This document shows, piece by piece, positions 15,730-23,514 of a DNA stretch of 23,514 nucleotides (positions within the stretch are counted from its first letter, which is position 1; every line of letters begins with the position of its first letter). Under the pieces are notes generated by a model. It saw nothing but the letters and a program-made list of their open reading frames with translations, did not search any database and was not told the DNA's origin. The DNA lies in assembly GCA_000434215.1 (NCBI GenBank), contig HF999745.1:12567-36080 (forward strand), read 5' to 3'. The translations under genes and the position numbers were made by a program. Source of the DNA: Bacteroides sp. CAG:144 (GTDB lineage Bacteria; Bacteroidota; Bacteroidia; Bacteroidales; UBA11471).

Positions 15730-16914
15730 CTACTTTTTTCTGCAATAAATCATTGTTTTTTCACTATTTACCATCGTCGCAAACAGGTAAATATCCCCGC
15801 CGTCTTTTATTCCGCCAAGTCGCCGTATCTCATCGGGCGTAAGCGGAAAATTGCGGGTCGAGACATTGGCCTGAGGATATTTACGGGAACATTTTTTCAA
15901 GACTTGCTTTGAAAAAGGATATGCCTCCAAGATTTCGAATGCTCGTCCCGGGAAATCCGAGACATATTTTCGGGATGTATAGAGATGGCTGCTCACGGCC
16001 AACTTATCAATACCGAAAGATTGTGCTATCGATTTAAACGCCCCGGCTTTCAGAATAGAGCTATTAGGCTCATATAAATACTCTTGTAACGTACAAACAG
16101 GAGAGGAGGGTAGAAGACTTTCTTCTGCTAAAAAAAAAGTATAAGTTTGCCATTTATTATCCAATGTTTTATTGGAACAATATATCCGAGGATCTCCTGC
16201 ATGATTTGGTTCTACAAGAAAAAGCAATTCTTTACACTCGTTTTTCACAGAGAGGATATGTATCTCCGAAACCTTGCCCAGATCATTAATCGTTTGTTTT
16301 ATATCGAGCATAGGCGAAGCTTTAAGCAAAAGAGACGCCTTCTCTGCTAAAACGATAGGAAGAATCTCCAAAACAGATGGTTCGCAATCGGATAAATTAT
16401 AAAGCCGTTTATTACCCGATCCCCTTCGGGCAGGGTCTATATAATAGAGATCACAACGTTCATGTGAAGAGTTCAGGAAATCCCGACAATCGCCATTCAA
16501 CACATGAATATTATTCTGTCGTAATTCTTTGAAATTATGTTGGGCAATATCGCAATAATGAGAAAAACGCTCTATATAGGTAAGCTGGGACGCAATTCTT
16601 GCCATATAATAGGAATCTATGCCCAATCCTCCGGTCAAATCACATATTGTATCGAAACGCCCCGAGAGTATCTGCTGTTTATACAAAGCCGTATCTTCCG
16701 AAGAGGCTTGTTCGGCTGACAAAACCGAAGGGAAAAGCAATCTGCCGTTTTCTGAAAACAAAGGCAATTTTCGATCGATTTTTTTCCGTGCTTCAATTTG
16801 ATCGATCGCCCATGATATTTTTTCATTCCCGGCATACTTCAAGCGCAAACGGCCTGCATCGTCATTGCCGTGCTGTAAAATAAAGTTCCAGAAGTCAATA
16901 GAAAATTTTTCCAC
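15730..16914 (-). CDS. Class I SAM methyltransferase with C-terminal THUMP-like domain
   Basis: The 394-residue protein has a Rossmann SAM-binding motif I at 92-100 (DLTGGLGID), an acidic residue for the ribose at about 115 (YIERF), and a motif IV-like DPARR at 160-164. The C-terminal 90 residues (VSTRNFPLTPDEIRRLGGIK) fit the THUMP-like domain found with this Bacteroidota family. The substrate is unknown; RNA is a fair guess from the domain name and the motif. The start is GTG at 16914, overlapping the stop of the upstream acyltransferase by one base (TAGTG), so translation may be coupled. Confidence 0.8.
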   Translation of the reverse strand: MEKFSIDFWNFILQHGNDDAGRLRLKYAGNEKISWAIDQIEARKKIDRKLPLFSENGRLLFPSVLSAEQASSEDTALYKQQILSGRFDTICDLTGGLGIDSYYMARIASQLTYIERFSHYCDIAQHNFKELRQNNIHVLNGDCRDFLNSSHERCDLYYIDPARRGSGNKRLYNLSDCEPSVLEILPIVLAEKASLLLKASPMLDIKQTINDLGKVSEIHILSVKNECKELLFLVEPNHAGDPRIYCSNKTLDNKWQTYTFFLAEESLLPSSPVCTLQEYLYEPNSSILKAGAFKSIAQSFGIDKLAVSSHLYTSRKYVSDFPGRAFEILEAYPFSKQVLKKCSRKYPQANVSTRNFPLTPDEIRRLGGIKDGGDIYLFATMVNSEKTMIYCRKK

Positions 16915-17969
16915 TACTCTTTACGAATGGACAATGATTCTTTTATTGATAATTGCTTCTTTCCCAAAAAGAAATAAAAATATTTATTAGCATATACAAT
17001 ACACAATATCTCTGAAATAATAAGCGTAATAAATGCTGAGACAAAGATAATATAATTATTTATTTCTTTTACCATATTATTAAAAACAAAAGTCTCTATG
17101 ATCAATATATATCCATGAGTACCCAATATAATGAGAGCATTACGTGCTATGTTTTCAAGTATACCAATAACTTTACATTTTAATTTCACAAACTCAGAAC
17201 ATAAACAACTAAACCATATTATACCTAATAATGATAAAAAATAAAACACGAAATAATTTTCTATTTGATTATCAAATAATCTTCCACCAATATTGTTGGT
17301 AAAATATATAATTATATATCCAATAAAGAAAATACTCATAAAAAAAGATTTTTTATAAAAGGGGTACGTCGTAATTATAAAAACAATTTTCTTACTTGCT
17401 ACACCACAAATAAAAAAAGGCATAGCCGAAATAGCTGTACCCAAGTTAAAAGGTAAGCATATATTATTTCGAGAAATTATATAACTTGTTAAAATAAATA
17501 TCCCTGCTAAAAAAGGGAAAAACCAAGGATGTCTGTTTCCAAATTGATGAAAAGGATAATAAAGTAAACAAACAACATAGAGAGTAAATACAAACCACAA
17601 AGGCTGGCTTTTATAGGCACTTACACCACTTATAAAAATTCGCTTTAAGTCAAATAATAAGTAATCAAAATCAGAATAAATGTTCCAATCCAATAATAAA
17701 AAAACAATAGATAAACTTATATATGGCAATAGCAAAGTTCGAGATTTACTCTTGATATAAAGAATATATGTTTTTAATCTTCGTGTGCTAAAAAGTAAAC
17801 CAGATAAAAAAAAGTAAGCAGGCATGCGGAATGGTGAGAAAAAATCATATATTTCTATTAAAAATTCAGGAGTTGGTAATGTTGTTAAAAAATGCCCTAA
17901 AACAACAAGAGTAAATAAAAAACCTTTCATTACATCTATCCATGCAATTCTTAGTTGCTCTTTATCCAT
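16914..17969 (-). CDS. Acyltransferase-3 family membrane protein, AT-rich
   Basis: The 351-residue protein starts LRIAWIDVMKGFLFTLVVLG and has HF at the end of the first helix, then SPFRMPAYFFLSGLLFS and about nine further hydrophobic helices. This is the pattern of acyltransferase-3 (OafA/NodX/WcjE-like) inner-membrane enzymes that transfer acetyl or similar groups to sugars. The gene is much richer in A and T than its neighbours: one 60-base line (17221-17280) has 9 G/C bases, against 33 in a gyrA line (22081-22140). That suggests recent acquisition. It could decorate the polysaccharide made elsewhere in this genome; the substrate is not visible. Confidence 0.85.
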   Translation of the reverse strand: MDKEQLRIAWIDVMKGFLFTLVVLGHFLTTLPTPEFLIEIYDFFSPFRMPAYFFLSGLLFSTRRLKTYILYIKSKSRTLLLPYISLSIVFLLLDWNIYSDFDYLLFDLKRIFISGVSAYKSQPLWFVFTLYVVCLLYYPFHQFGNRHPWFFPFLAGIFILTSYIISRNNICLPFNLGTAISAMPFFICGVASKKIVFIITTYPFYKKSFFMSIFFIGYIIIYFTNNIGGRLFDNQIENYFVFYFLSLLGIIWFSCLCSEFVKLKCKVIGILENIARNALIILGTHGYILIIETFVFNNMVKEINNYIIFVSAFITLIISEILCIVYANKYFYFFLGKKQLSIKESLSIRKE

Positions 17970-17993
17970 AATTCCTTATTTTAAATCAATATG

Positions 17994-18024
17994 CAAAGAT
18001 ATATAATATAAATTGCTATATAAA
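17994..18024 (-). promoter_or_regulatory. Promoter of the acyltransferase-methyltransferase pair
   Basis: On the minus strand TATCTTTG (18001-17994) is an exact TAnnTTTG -7 element. At 19-base spacing upstream is TTTA (18024-18021), one mismatch from the -33 TTTG. The start codon of the acyltransferase lies about 25 bases downstream. Confidence 0.6.
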
Positions 18025-18112
18025 TCTTTTTTTGAAAATTTATATTTGTCCCATAATGGATATTATGTTAAATAGACAATACAAAGAAAAAGACTAAGTA
18101 CCACTCCCTTTC

Positions 18113-18134
18113 AATTTTTTGTATACAAAAAATT
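18113..18134. terminator. Perfect 22-bp palindrome after the DedA-family gene
   Basis: AATTTTTTGTA joined to TACAAAAAATT forms a perfect palindrome two bases beyond the DedA stop. It is A/T only apart from one G and one C, so as RNA it is weak and lacks a loop. It could be a terminator or a protein-binding site. Confidence 0.35.
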
Positions 18135-18136
18135 AA

Positions 18137-18778
18137 TTATTTTTTTTCTGTCAATCTCGCTCGTAATACCTCTATTATGGCCGGTAATATAGAGACGACA
18201 ATGATTACAATGATCAGTATCTTCAAATTTTTCTGAACGAAAGGCAGATCTCCAAAAAAATATCCGGCATAACAAAACAACGCTACCCACAAGGCTCCAC
18301 CTACTATGTTGTAAGTAATAAAATAACAATAGTGCATTTTTCCCATTCCGGCAACAAACGGAGCAAAAGTTCGAACTATCGGAACAAAACGAGCGATAAT
18401 AATAGTTTTTCCTCCGTATTTTTTATAAAAATCATGGGTCTTATCCAAATATTGCTGCTTAAATATTTTAGAATTGGGATTTCCAAACAGTTTTGCTCCT
18501 AAAAAACGACCGATCTCATAATTACAAGAATCGCCCAAAACGGCCGCACCAAAGACAATTAAAGCAAGGAGGTTGACTTGAAGCGGCATATCGGGTTGTG
18601 CAGCAACAGCTCCGGCTACAAATAATAAAGAATCACCCGGCAAAAACGGGGTTACGACCAATCCGGTCTCACAAAAAATGATTAAAAACAATATCGCATA
18701 CGTCCATGTATGATAATCACGAACGATTTCTATCATATATCGATCAATATGCAGTATGAAATCCAACACAAAATCCAT
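18137..18778 (-). CDS. DedA-family membrane transporter (YqjA/YghB-like)
   Basis: The 213-residue protein has the DedA/VTT layout with about five hydrophobic segments and re-entrant motifs. These include [20 protein letters not shown] (36-55) and [19 protein letters not shown] (130-148). Glu37, Asp49, Arg130 and Arg136 line up with the residues reported as essential in E. coli YqjA (Glu39, Asp51, Arg130, Arg136). Family members help flip undecaprenyl phosphate or phospholipids and support membrane homeostasis. The gene follows the TPR gene but a terminator lies between them, so it is probably a separate unit. Confidence 0.92.
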   Translation of the reverse strand: MDFVLDFILHIDRYMIEIVRDYHTWTYAILFLIIFCETGLVVTPFLPGDSLLFVAGAVAAQPDMPLQVNLLALIVFGAAVLGDSCNYEIGRFLGAKLFGNPNSKIFKQQYLDKTHDFYKKYGGKTIIIARFVPIVRTFAPFVAGMGKMHYCYFITYNIVGGALWVALFCYAGYFFGDLPFVQKNLKILIIVIIVVSILPAIIEVLRARLTEKK

Positions 18779-18800
18779 TATCTACAATACCTTAGTGATA

Positions 18801-18838
18801 AAAAAGGACACACAACCCCATTTGTTATGTGTCCTTTT
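18801..18838 (-). terminator. Intrinsic terminator of the gyrA-TPR unit
   Basis: In the minus-strand transcript AAAAGGACACATAAC pairs with GTTGTGTGTCCTTTT with one mismatch around a 7-base loop, followed by a T-run. It lies just past the TPR stop and before the DedA start. Confidence 0.8.
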
Positions 18839-18861
18839 CTTAATTATATTTTATCAGAAAT

Positions 18862-20094
18862 TTACTTACCCTCTAATGATTTCAGTTTATCCTCCATTCC
18901 CAAAGTATAATAGATTCCTTTAAGGGCGAATATACAATCGGCATTTGTCGGATCGAGTTCATAAGCTTTTTCGTAATAAGGCAAAGCCTTGCGATAAAGC
19001 GGGAAGATACGTTCTTCACGAGCTTTTTTATAGGCATTGTCATCTTTTATTTTATTGATGTCCAAACTCTCTTCGTATGCCTTATTGTAATATATACGTC
19101 CCATTTCACTCCACACATCTGCCATCTTCGGATTCAATTCCAATGCTTTTTCAAAACAAGCCATGGCCTCTGCTTCATTGGCAATCTCTTCATAGAGGCG
19201 ACCTTTTACCTTATAATACTCTGCACGAGGGTTAGCTGCAATCACTTTATCGAGATATGCAAGAGCTTCATTGATCTGATCGTTGGCGATGTAAATATTG
19301 ATCATTTGCAACAAGAAATTCTCGGTATCTTTGGTTATACCCAAACGTTCAACCGCCTCTTGTGAAATGGCAAACATATTGACACTGTCTTTTTGGTTGG
19401 TATACAACTCGTTCAAGCACTGATAGATAGTAAGCAAATCATAATCATTTTCTTTGGCCTTGTTCAAAGCCGGAATAGCCAAATCATAGTCTTTCGAAAT
19501 ATAAGCGGCCAAAGCAGCATAATAACGACCGAAAATGTATGTACTATCTATTTTGCCCGACTCTTCGAGTTGTTTTTGTTTCTCCTCGCTTATACCGTAT
19601 TTTTCGGGAATCGTCAAGTAGGTATTCCACATTTCGTATGCCTTTTTGTAGTCTTTGTTTTTATACGAAATAACGGCTGCATCCCAAAAGCTCAAATGTC
19701 TATCATGTATACGACCAATGATTCTTTTAGAGTATTTGGGCGAAATTTTATTTTTTGCATTAGGAAGCGAATCCAGATAAAGGGCTTGTTGAAGATATGC
19801 ATACTCATCTTCCAAAGCCTTATACATGGCAGCATCATCGTACGACTGGTTGGTAATACGTTTTTGATCATTCTGGAGGAAAATAGCATCTTCGACCTCT
19901 GCCGATACCCACCATGTTTTAGCATCATTTTGAGTTTCGGGATTTTCTCTCGCCTCTTTGAGTAAAAGACGAGCCTCTTCATAATTGGGCTTTTCTTGTT
20001 TGAGTTCATTATTCGCCCGAGAAACATTTTTCTTTTGGGCAAACGCAGTACCGCCTACCAAGCAAAGTACCGTGAATAGAAAAATCTTTTTCAT
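18862..20094 (-). CDS. Secreted tetratricopeptide-repeat protein
   Basis: The 410-residue protein begins with a signal peptide (MKKIFLFTVLCLVGGTAFAQ). It is then almost wholly helical, with TPR units clearest at about 280-320 (INEALAYLDKVIAANPRAEYY, EAMACFEKALELNPKMADVW) and 365-400 (ALPYYEKAYELDPTNADCIF). TPR proteins of this sort act as scaffolds in the periplasm or under the outer membrane. The partner is unknown. It follows gyrA by about 35 bases without a visible terminator, so it may be co-transcribed with it. Confidence 0.85.
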   Translation of the reverse strand: MKKIFLFTVLCLVGGTAFAQKKNVSRANNELKQEKPNYEEARLLLKEARENPETQNDAKTWWVSAEVEDAIFLQNDQKRITNQSYDDAAMYKALEDEYAYLQQALYLDSLPNAKNKISPKYSKRIIGRIHDRHLSFWDAAVISYKNKDYKKAYEMWNTYLTIPEKYGISEEKQKQLEESGKIDSTYIFGRYYAALAAYISKDYDLAIPALNKAKENDYDLLTIYQCLNELYTNQKDSVNMFAISQEAVERLGITKDTENFLLQMINIYIANDQINEALAYLDKVIAANPRAEYYKVKGRLYEEIANEAEAMACFEKALELNPKMADVWSEMGRIYYNKAYEESLDINKIKDDNAYKKAREERIFPLYRKALPYYEKAYELDPTNADCIFALKGIYYTLGMEDKLKSLEGK

Positions 20095-20129
20095 CTTTCT
20101 AAATTTTAAGTTCGAATTTTATTGTAAAA

Positions 20130-22652
20130 TCATTTTTCAAAATCAGAATTTATTTCGGTATTATTTTCCTGATTTTCAATAGTATCTGTAAATTCAGATG
20201 ATTCCGAAGCCACTTTACATACCGAAGCGATTTCATCATTTCGTTTTTCGAGATTGATCAAGCGTACTCCCTGCGTAGCACGTCCCATTACCCGAATGTC
20301 TGCAACTTTTATCCGCAAGGTTATACCAGACTTATTGATAATAACCAAATCATTCTCATCGGTAACATTCTTTATCGCAACAAGTTTTCCTGTTTTGGGA
20401 GTAATATTCAAGGTCTTAACCCCTTTTCCTCCTCTATTTGTAATGCGATAATCTTCTATTTCCGAACGTTTTCCATAACCTTGTTCCGAAACAACCATAA
20501 TCGTCTCGGTTTCGGGATCATTGACACATATCATTCCCACGACTTCATCATTGACACTTTCGTCGAGGGTCATACCTCTTACACCCGTTGCCGTACGTCC
20601 CATTTCCCGAACGGTCGTTTCATGGAAACGGATAGCACGCCCCTCTCTGTTGGCCATAATGATTTCACTGTTTCCTGTCGTCAGGCGAACTTGTATTACC
20701 TGATCGTCTTCCCGTATGGTAATGGCGTTCACTCCATTTGTACGGGGACGAGAATATGCTTCAAGACGGGTTTTCTTTATCACGCCTTTTTTTGTACAGA
20801 AAACCAAATTATGAGTCAGATTATACTCGGGATCTTGTAATTTCTTTACCCGGATAAACGCATTCACTTTATCATCCGCATCGATGTTCAGCAGATTTTG
20901 AATGGCTCTACCTTTCGAATTTTTAGCACCTTCGGGTATCTCATACACTTTAAGCCAAAAACATTTACCTTTTTGAGTAAAGAACAGCATATAATTATGC
21001 ATCGAAGCCGGATAGATGTATTCGATAAAATCTTCATCACGAGTATCGCTACCCTTAGCTCCCACTCCGCCTCGGTTTTGTGTACGGAATTCGGTAAGAG
21101 GTGTACGCTTGATATATCCGAGATGAGATATGGTTATAATCATTTCATCGTCGGCATAGAAATCCTCGGCATTGAATTCTTCCGAAGAATAAATAATCTG
21201 GGTTTTGCGTTCATCTCCGTATTTATCCCTGATTTCGATAAGCTCGTCTTTGACAACTTGCATACAAACAGCCTCGTCGGACAATATCTTATGGAAATAA
21301 TCGATCTGATCCATGAGATTTTTATATTCTTCATGCAACTTGTCCTGCATAAGGCCGGTGAGCTGACGCAAACGCATATCGACAATGGCCGAAGCCTGTA
21401 TTTCGGTAAGAGAGAAACGTTCCATCAAACGGGTCCGGGCCTCTTCGGGACTTTTCGACGAACGTATGATTTGTACGACTTCATCGATGTGATCGCAAGC
21501 AATAATGAGACCTTCGAGAATATGGGCGCGTTCTTCGGCTTTTCTCAAATCATATTGGGTACGCCGTATAACAACCTCGTGGCGGTGATCGACAAATGCC
21601 TCAATAAGCTGTTTGAGATTGAGTGTAACGGGACGACCTTTCAACAACGCGATATTATTTACACTGAATGACGACTGTAAAGCCGTAAGCTTATACAACT
21701 TATTGAGAACGACACTCGAATTGGCATCTTTCTTTATGTCGACGACGATACGCATACCGGAACGGTCCGACTCATCATTGACATTAGAAATGCCGTCGAT
21801 ACGTTTATCCTCGACAAGTTCGGCGATATTTTTTATCAATTCGGCCTTATTCACGCCATAAGGTATTTCCGACACGATGATTTTTTCCCGATTGCCTTCC
21901 GTTTCGATCTCTGCTTTGGAACGTATGACGATACGTCCACGTCCGGTTTCATAAGCTTCCTTGACTCCGTTATAACCGTAAATATAACCGCCGGTAGGAA
22001 AGTCGGGGGCTTTGATATACTGCATCAATTCTTCGATCGTAATTTCACGGTTATCTATATAAGCGATGATACCGTTTATCGTCTCCGTCAGATTATGTGG
22101 TGGCATATTGGTCGCCATACCCACGGCAATACCCGAAGCCCCGTTTACCAATAAATTGGGAATACGGGTTGGCAATACAACCGGCTCATCGAGGGTATCG
22201 TCGAAATTCTTTTGAAAATCGACCGTTTCTTTATCGATGTCGCGCAACATCTCTTCGGCAATACGGGAAAGGCGAGCTTCGGTATAACGCATGGCTGCCG
22301 GGCTGTCCCCGTCGATAGAACCGTAGTTACCTTGCCCGTCAACGAGAGGATAACGCAACGACCAGTCCTGCCCCATACGCACCATGGCAAAATAGACCGA
22401 TGAGTCTCCGTGAGGGTGATATTTACCTAAAACCTCACCTACAATTCTCGCCGATTTTTTATATGGTTTATTTGAGGTATTGCCAAGTTCATTCATACCG
22501 AAAAGCACCCGACGATGCACTGGTTTGAAACCGTCTCTGACATCGGGTAATGCCCTCGCTACAATCACCGACATCGAATAATCGATGTACGATTGCTTCA
22601 TCTCTTTTTCGATATCGATTTTAAGAATTCTATCTTCTTGTTCTGTCGCCAT
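20130..22652 (-). CDS. gyrA: DNA gyrase subunit A
   Basis: The 840-residue protein is full-length GyrA. The N-terminal domain has the catalytic Tyr123 in [10 protein letters not shown] and the quinolone-resistance region [19 protein letters not shown]. Ser84 equals E. coli Ser83. The residue at E. coli position 87, usually acidic, is Phe88. The C-terminal beta-pinwheel starts near 495. The GyrA-box at 525-531 reads QNRGGVG rather than the E. coli QRRGGKG, and a related RGGKG occurs again in a later blade. The acidic C-tail ([15 protein letters not shown]) is short. With GyrB it introduces negative supercoils using ATP. It is divergent from clpC. Confidence 0.98.
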   Translation of the reverse strand: MATEQEDRILKIDIEKEMKQSYIDYSMSVIVARALPDVRDGFKPVHRRVLFGMNELGNTSNKPYKKSARIVGEVLGKYHPHGDSSVYFAMVRMGQDWSLRYPLVDGQGNYGSIDGDSPAAMRYTEARLSRIAEEMLRDIDKETVDFQKNFDDTLDEPVVLPTRIPNLLVNGASGIAVGMATNMPPHNLTETINGIIAYIDNREITIEELMQYIKAPDFPTGGYIYGYNGVKEAYETGRGRIVIRSKAEIETEGNREKIIVSEIPYGVNKAELIKNIAELVEDKRIDGISNVNDESDRSGMRIVVDIKKDANSSVVLNKLYKLTALQSSFSVNNIALLKGRPVTLNLKQLIEAFVDHRHEVVIRRTQYDLRKAEERAHILEGLIIACDHIDEVVQIIRSSKSPEEARTRLMERFSLTEIQASAIVDMRLRQLTGLMQDKLHEEYKNLMDQIDYFHKILSDEAVCMQVVKDELIEIRDKYGDERKTQIIYSSEEFNAEDFYADDEMIITISHLGYIKRTPLTEFRTQNRGGVGAKGSDTRDEDFIEYIYPASMHNYMLFFTQKGKCFWLKVYEIPEGAKNSKGRAIQNLLNIDADDKVNAFIRVKKLQDPEYNLTHNLVFCTKKGVIKKTRLEAYSRPRTNGVNAITIREDDQVIQVRLTTGNSEIIMANREGRAIRFHETTVREMGRTATGVRGMTLDESVNDEVVGMICVNDPETETIMVVSEQGYGKRSEIEDYRITNRGGKGVKTLNITPKTGKLVAIKNVTDENDLVIINKSGITLRIKVADIRVMGRATQGVRLINLEKRNDEIASVCKVASESSEFTDTIENQENNTEINSDFEK

Positions 22653-22950
22653 GTATTAGAATTTTTATCTTTTTAAGTGATGTAAAAAACAGCACTAAGA
22701 TACGGCTTTCTTCCCGATTAGAAAAATTTTTCACTCATAAAAACTTTTTCCACCCCTTTGCCACTTTTTCATTAACAAGATTTTTCAAATAAGGCATATT
22801 TTACGGCTCATGCCTCTGTCAAAACGTCAGAAAAGGACGAGCTGAAATATGTAAAACGCATCTCGGCATACAATTTGCAGGGATAATAATGATATACGCC
22901 ATACGAAAGTCGTATATTTGCAAAAGTAATATATAAAGAGAACCTATTTT
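22653..22950. promoter_or_regulatory. Divergent gyrA-clpC control region
   Basis: These 298 bases hold no credible gene. The clpC side has a good -7 element (listed separately). The gyrA side has only a near match, TATCTTAG on the minus strand (22702-22695). A GAAAAATTTTTC palindrome at 22721-22732 lies just upstream of that near match. Confidence 0.5.
22892..22920 (+). promoter_or_regulatory. clpC -7 element overlapped by an inverted repeat
   Basis: TATATTTG (22913-22920) is an exact TAnnTTTG box 30 bases before the clpC start. ATATACG (22892-22898) and CGTATAT (22911-22917) form a 7-base inverted repeat whose right arm covers the -7 box, the placement expected of a repressor site. No CtsR gene is in view and the family is not usual in Bacteroidota. 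Confidence 0.55.
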
Positions 22951-23514
22951 ATGGAAAGAAATTTTTCACAACGAGTGCGTAATGTATTGGGATATAGCCG
23001 GGAAGAGGCAGCGCGTTTGCAAACCCCTTATATCGGTCCCGAACATTTGTTGTTAGGAATTCTAAGAGACGGTTCGGGTAAAGCCGTAGAGGCCTTGCAA
23101 TACTTAGGAATAAAATCCGATCAACTGAAACATAGTGTAGAAGAAAAACTACGCATGTCCCATGATATTTCCACGATCGATAACCATCACGACATCGTGA
23201 TCAATAAAAGCACAGACAAAGTATTGAAGACCAGCCTACTTGAAGCACGTCTATTGAAAAGCGAAGTAACTGATGCCGAACATTTATTGCTAGCGATTTT
23301 GCGGGACTCCACTACATTGGCGACACAAACACTCAATGCGTTTGACGTAACATACCAGAACGTCAGCGACTATGTGCGCAAAAGGTCGTCATACAAGCCA
23401 TTCGAAGAAGATACCCACGTCTCCCCTTCTATGGGGCCTGAATTTGCAGAAGAAGATGATGACGAAATAGAAAACGGCGGGCCGTTTTCTAAGAAAAAAG
23501 AGAACAAGACGTCG
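22951..23514 (+). CDS. clpC: ClpC-type AAA+ unfoldase, N-terminal part only
   Basis: 188 codons are visible from ATG 22951 to the window edge with no stop. The protein starts MERNFSQRVRNVLGYSREEA and holds both Clp_N repeats: first GPEHLLLGILRDGSGKAVEA (about 29-48), second DAEHLLLAILRDSTTLATQT (about 110-129). An acidic, Pro-containing linker (EEDTHVSPSMGPEFAEEDDD) follows, ahead of the first AAA+ domain, which is out of view. ClpC feeds substrates to ClpP. The N-terminal layout favours ClpC over ClpB, but the M-domain and ClpP loop cannot be checked here. Confidence 0.9.
   Translation, partial: MERNFSQRVRNVLGYSREEAARLQTPYIGPEHLLLGILRDGSGKAVEALQYLGIKSDQLKHSVEEKLRMSHDISTIDNHHDIVINKSTDKVLKTSLLEARLLKSEVTDAEHLLLAILRDSTTLATQTLNAFDVTYQNVSDYVRKRSSYKPFEEDTHVSPSMGPEFAEEDDDEIENGGPFSKKKENKTS

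Noticed and set aside
18041..18048. TATATTTG on the plus strand, a promoter-like -7 box
   Set aside because: No plus-strand gene follows and the surrounding bases are so AT-rich that a chance match is likely.
20898..21671. 257-codon plus-strand reading frame
   Set aside because: It lies wholly antisense to gyrA, whose protein match is unambiguous; no start context or family resemblance.

Overview
The window reads as Bacteroidales chromosome. The support is SLBB-type capsule export genes led by a UpxY-like antiterminator, a FimA/Mfa1-type (type V) pilus operon with the DUF3575/DUF3868 pair, lipoprotein signals typical of the phylum, and several TAnnTTTG promoter -7 elements. The genus cannot be fixed by eye; Barnesiella- or Coprobacter-like gut or oral relatives are a guess. 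Both ends of the window cut through genes: a flippase on the left and clpC on the right.

Bases 1-5368 (minus strand) are the head of a surface-polysaccharide operon, in transcription order: UpxY-like antiterminator, large SLBB outer-membrane export protein, Wzz-type chain-length/copolymerase protein, then a Wzx-like flippase that runs off the left edge. A cluster of six short degenerate interspersed repeats fills the 390-base gap before the flippase. A long leader with a two-part hairpin precedes the antiterminator.

Bases 5369-5835 are a divergent control region. From there, 5836-14496 (plus strand) is a complete pilus operon: DUF3575 outer-membrane protein, DUF3868/OmpA-like protein, Mfa1-like major fimbrillin, FimB/Mfa2-type anchor, a two-part minor fimbrillin, and a 1044-residue tip-like protein ending in an unassigned alpha/beta domain. 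A perfect hairpin lies between the fimbrillin and the anchor. A strong intrinsic terminator closes the operon. Arg cleavage sites of the type used to start strand exchange are present in the three polymerising subunits and missing from the anchor.

Bases 14681-22652 are mostly housekeeping: YIP1-family membrane protein plus smpB (plus strand), then on the minus strand a THUMP-like SAM methyltransferase coupled to a very AT-rich acyltransferase, a DedA-family protein, a TPR protein and gyrA. clpC starts divergently from gyrA at 22951.

The most interesting material is the divergent capsule/pilus pair with its leader hairpin, and the multi-domain pilus tip with its unassigned C-terminal domain.
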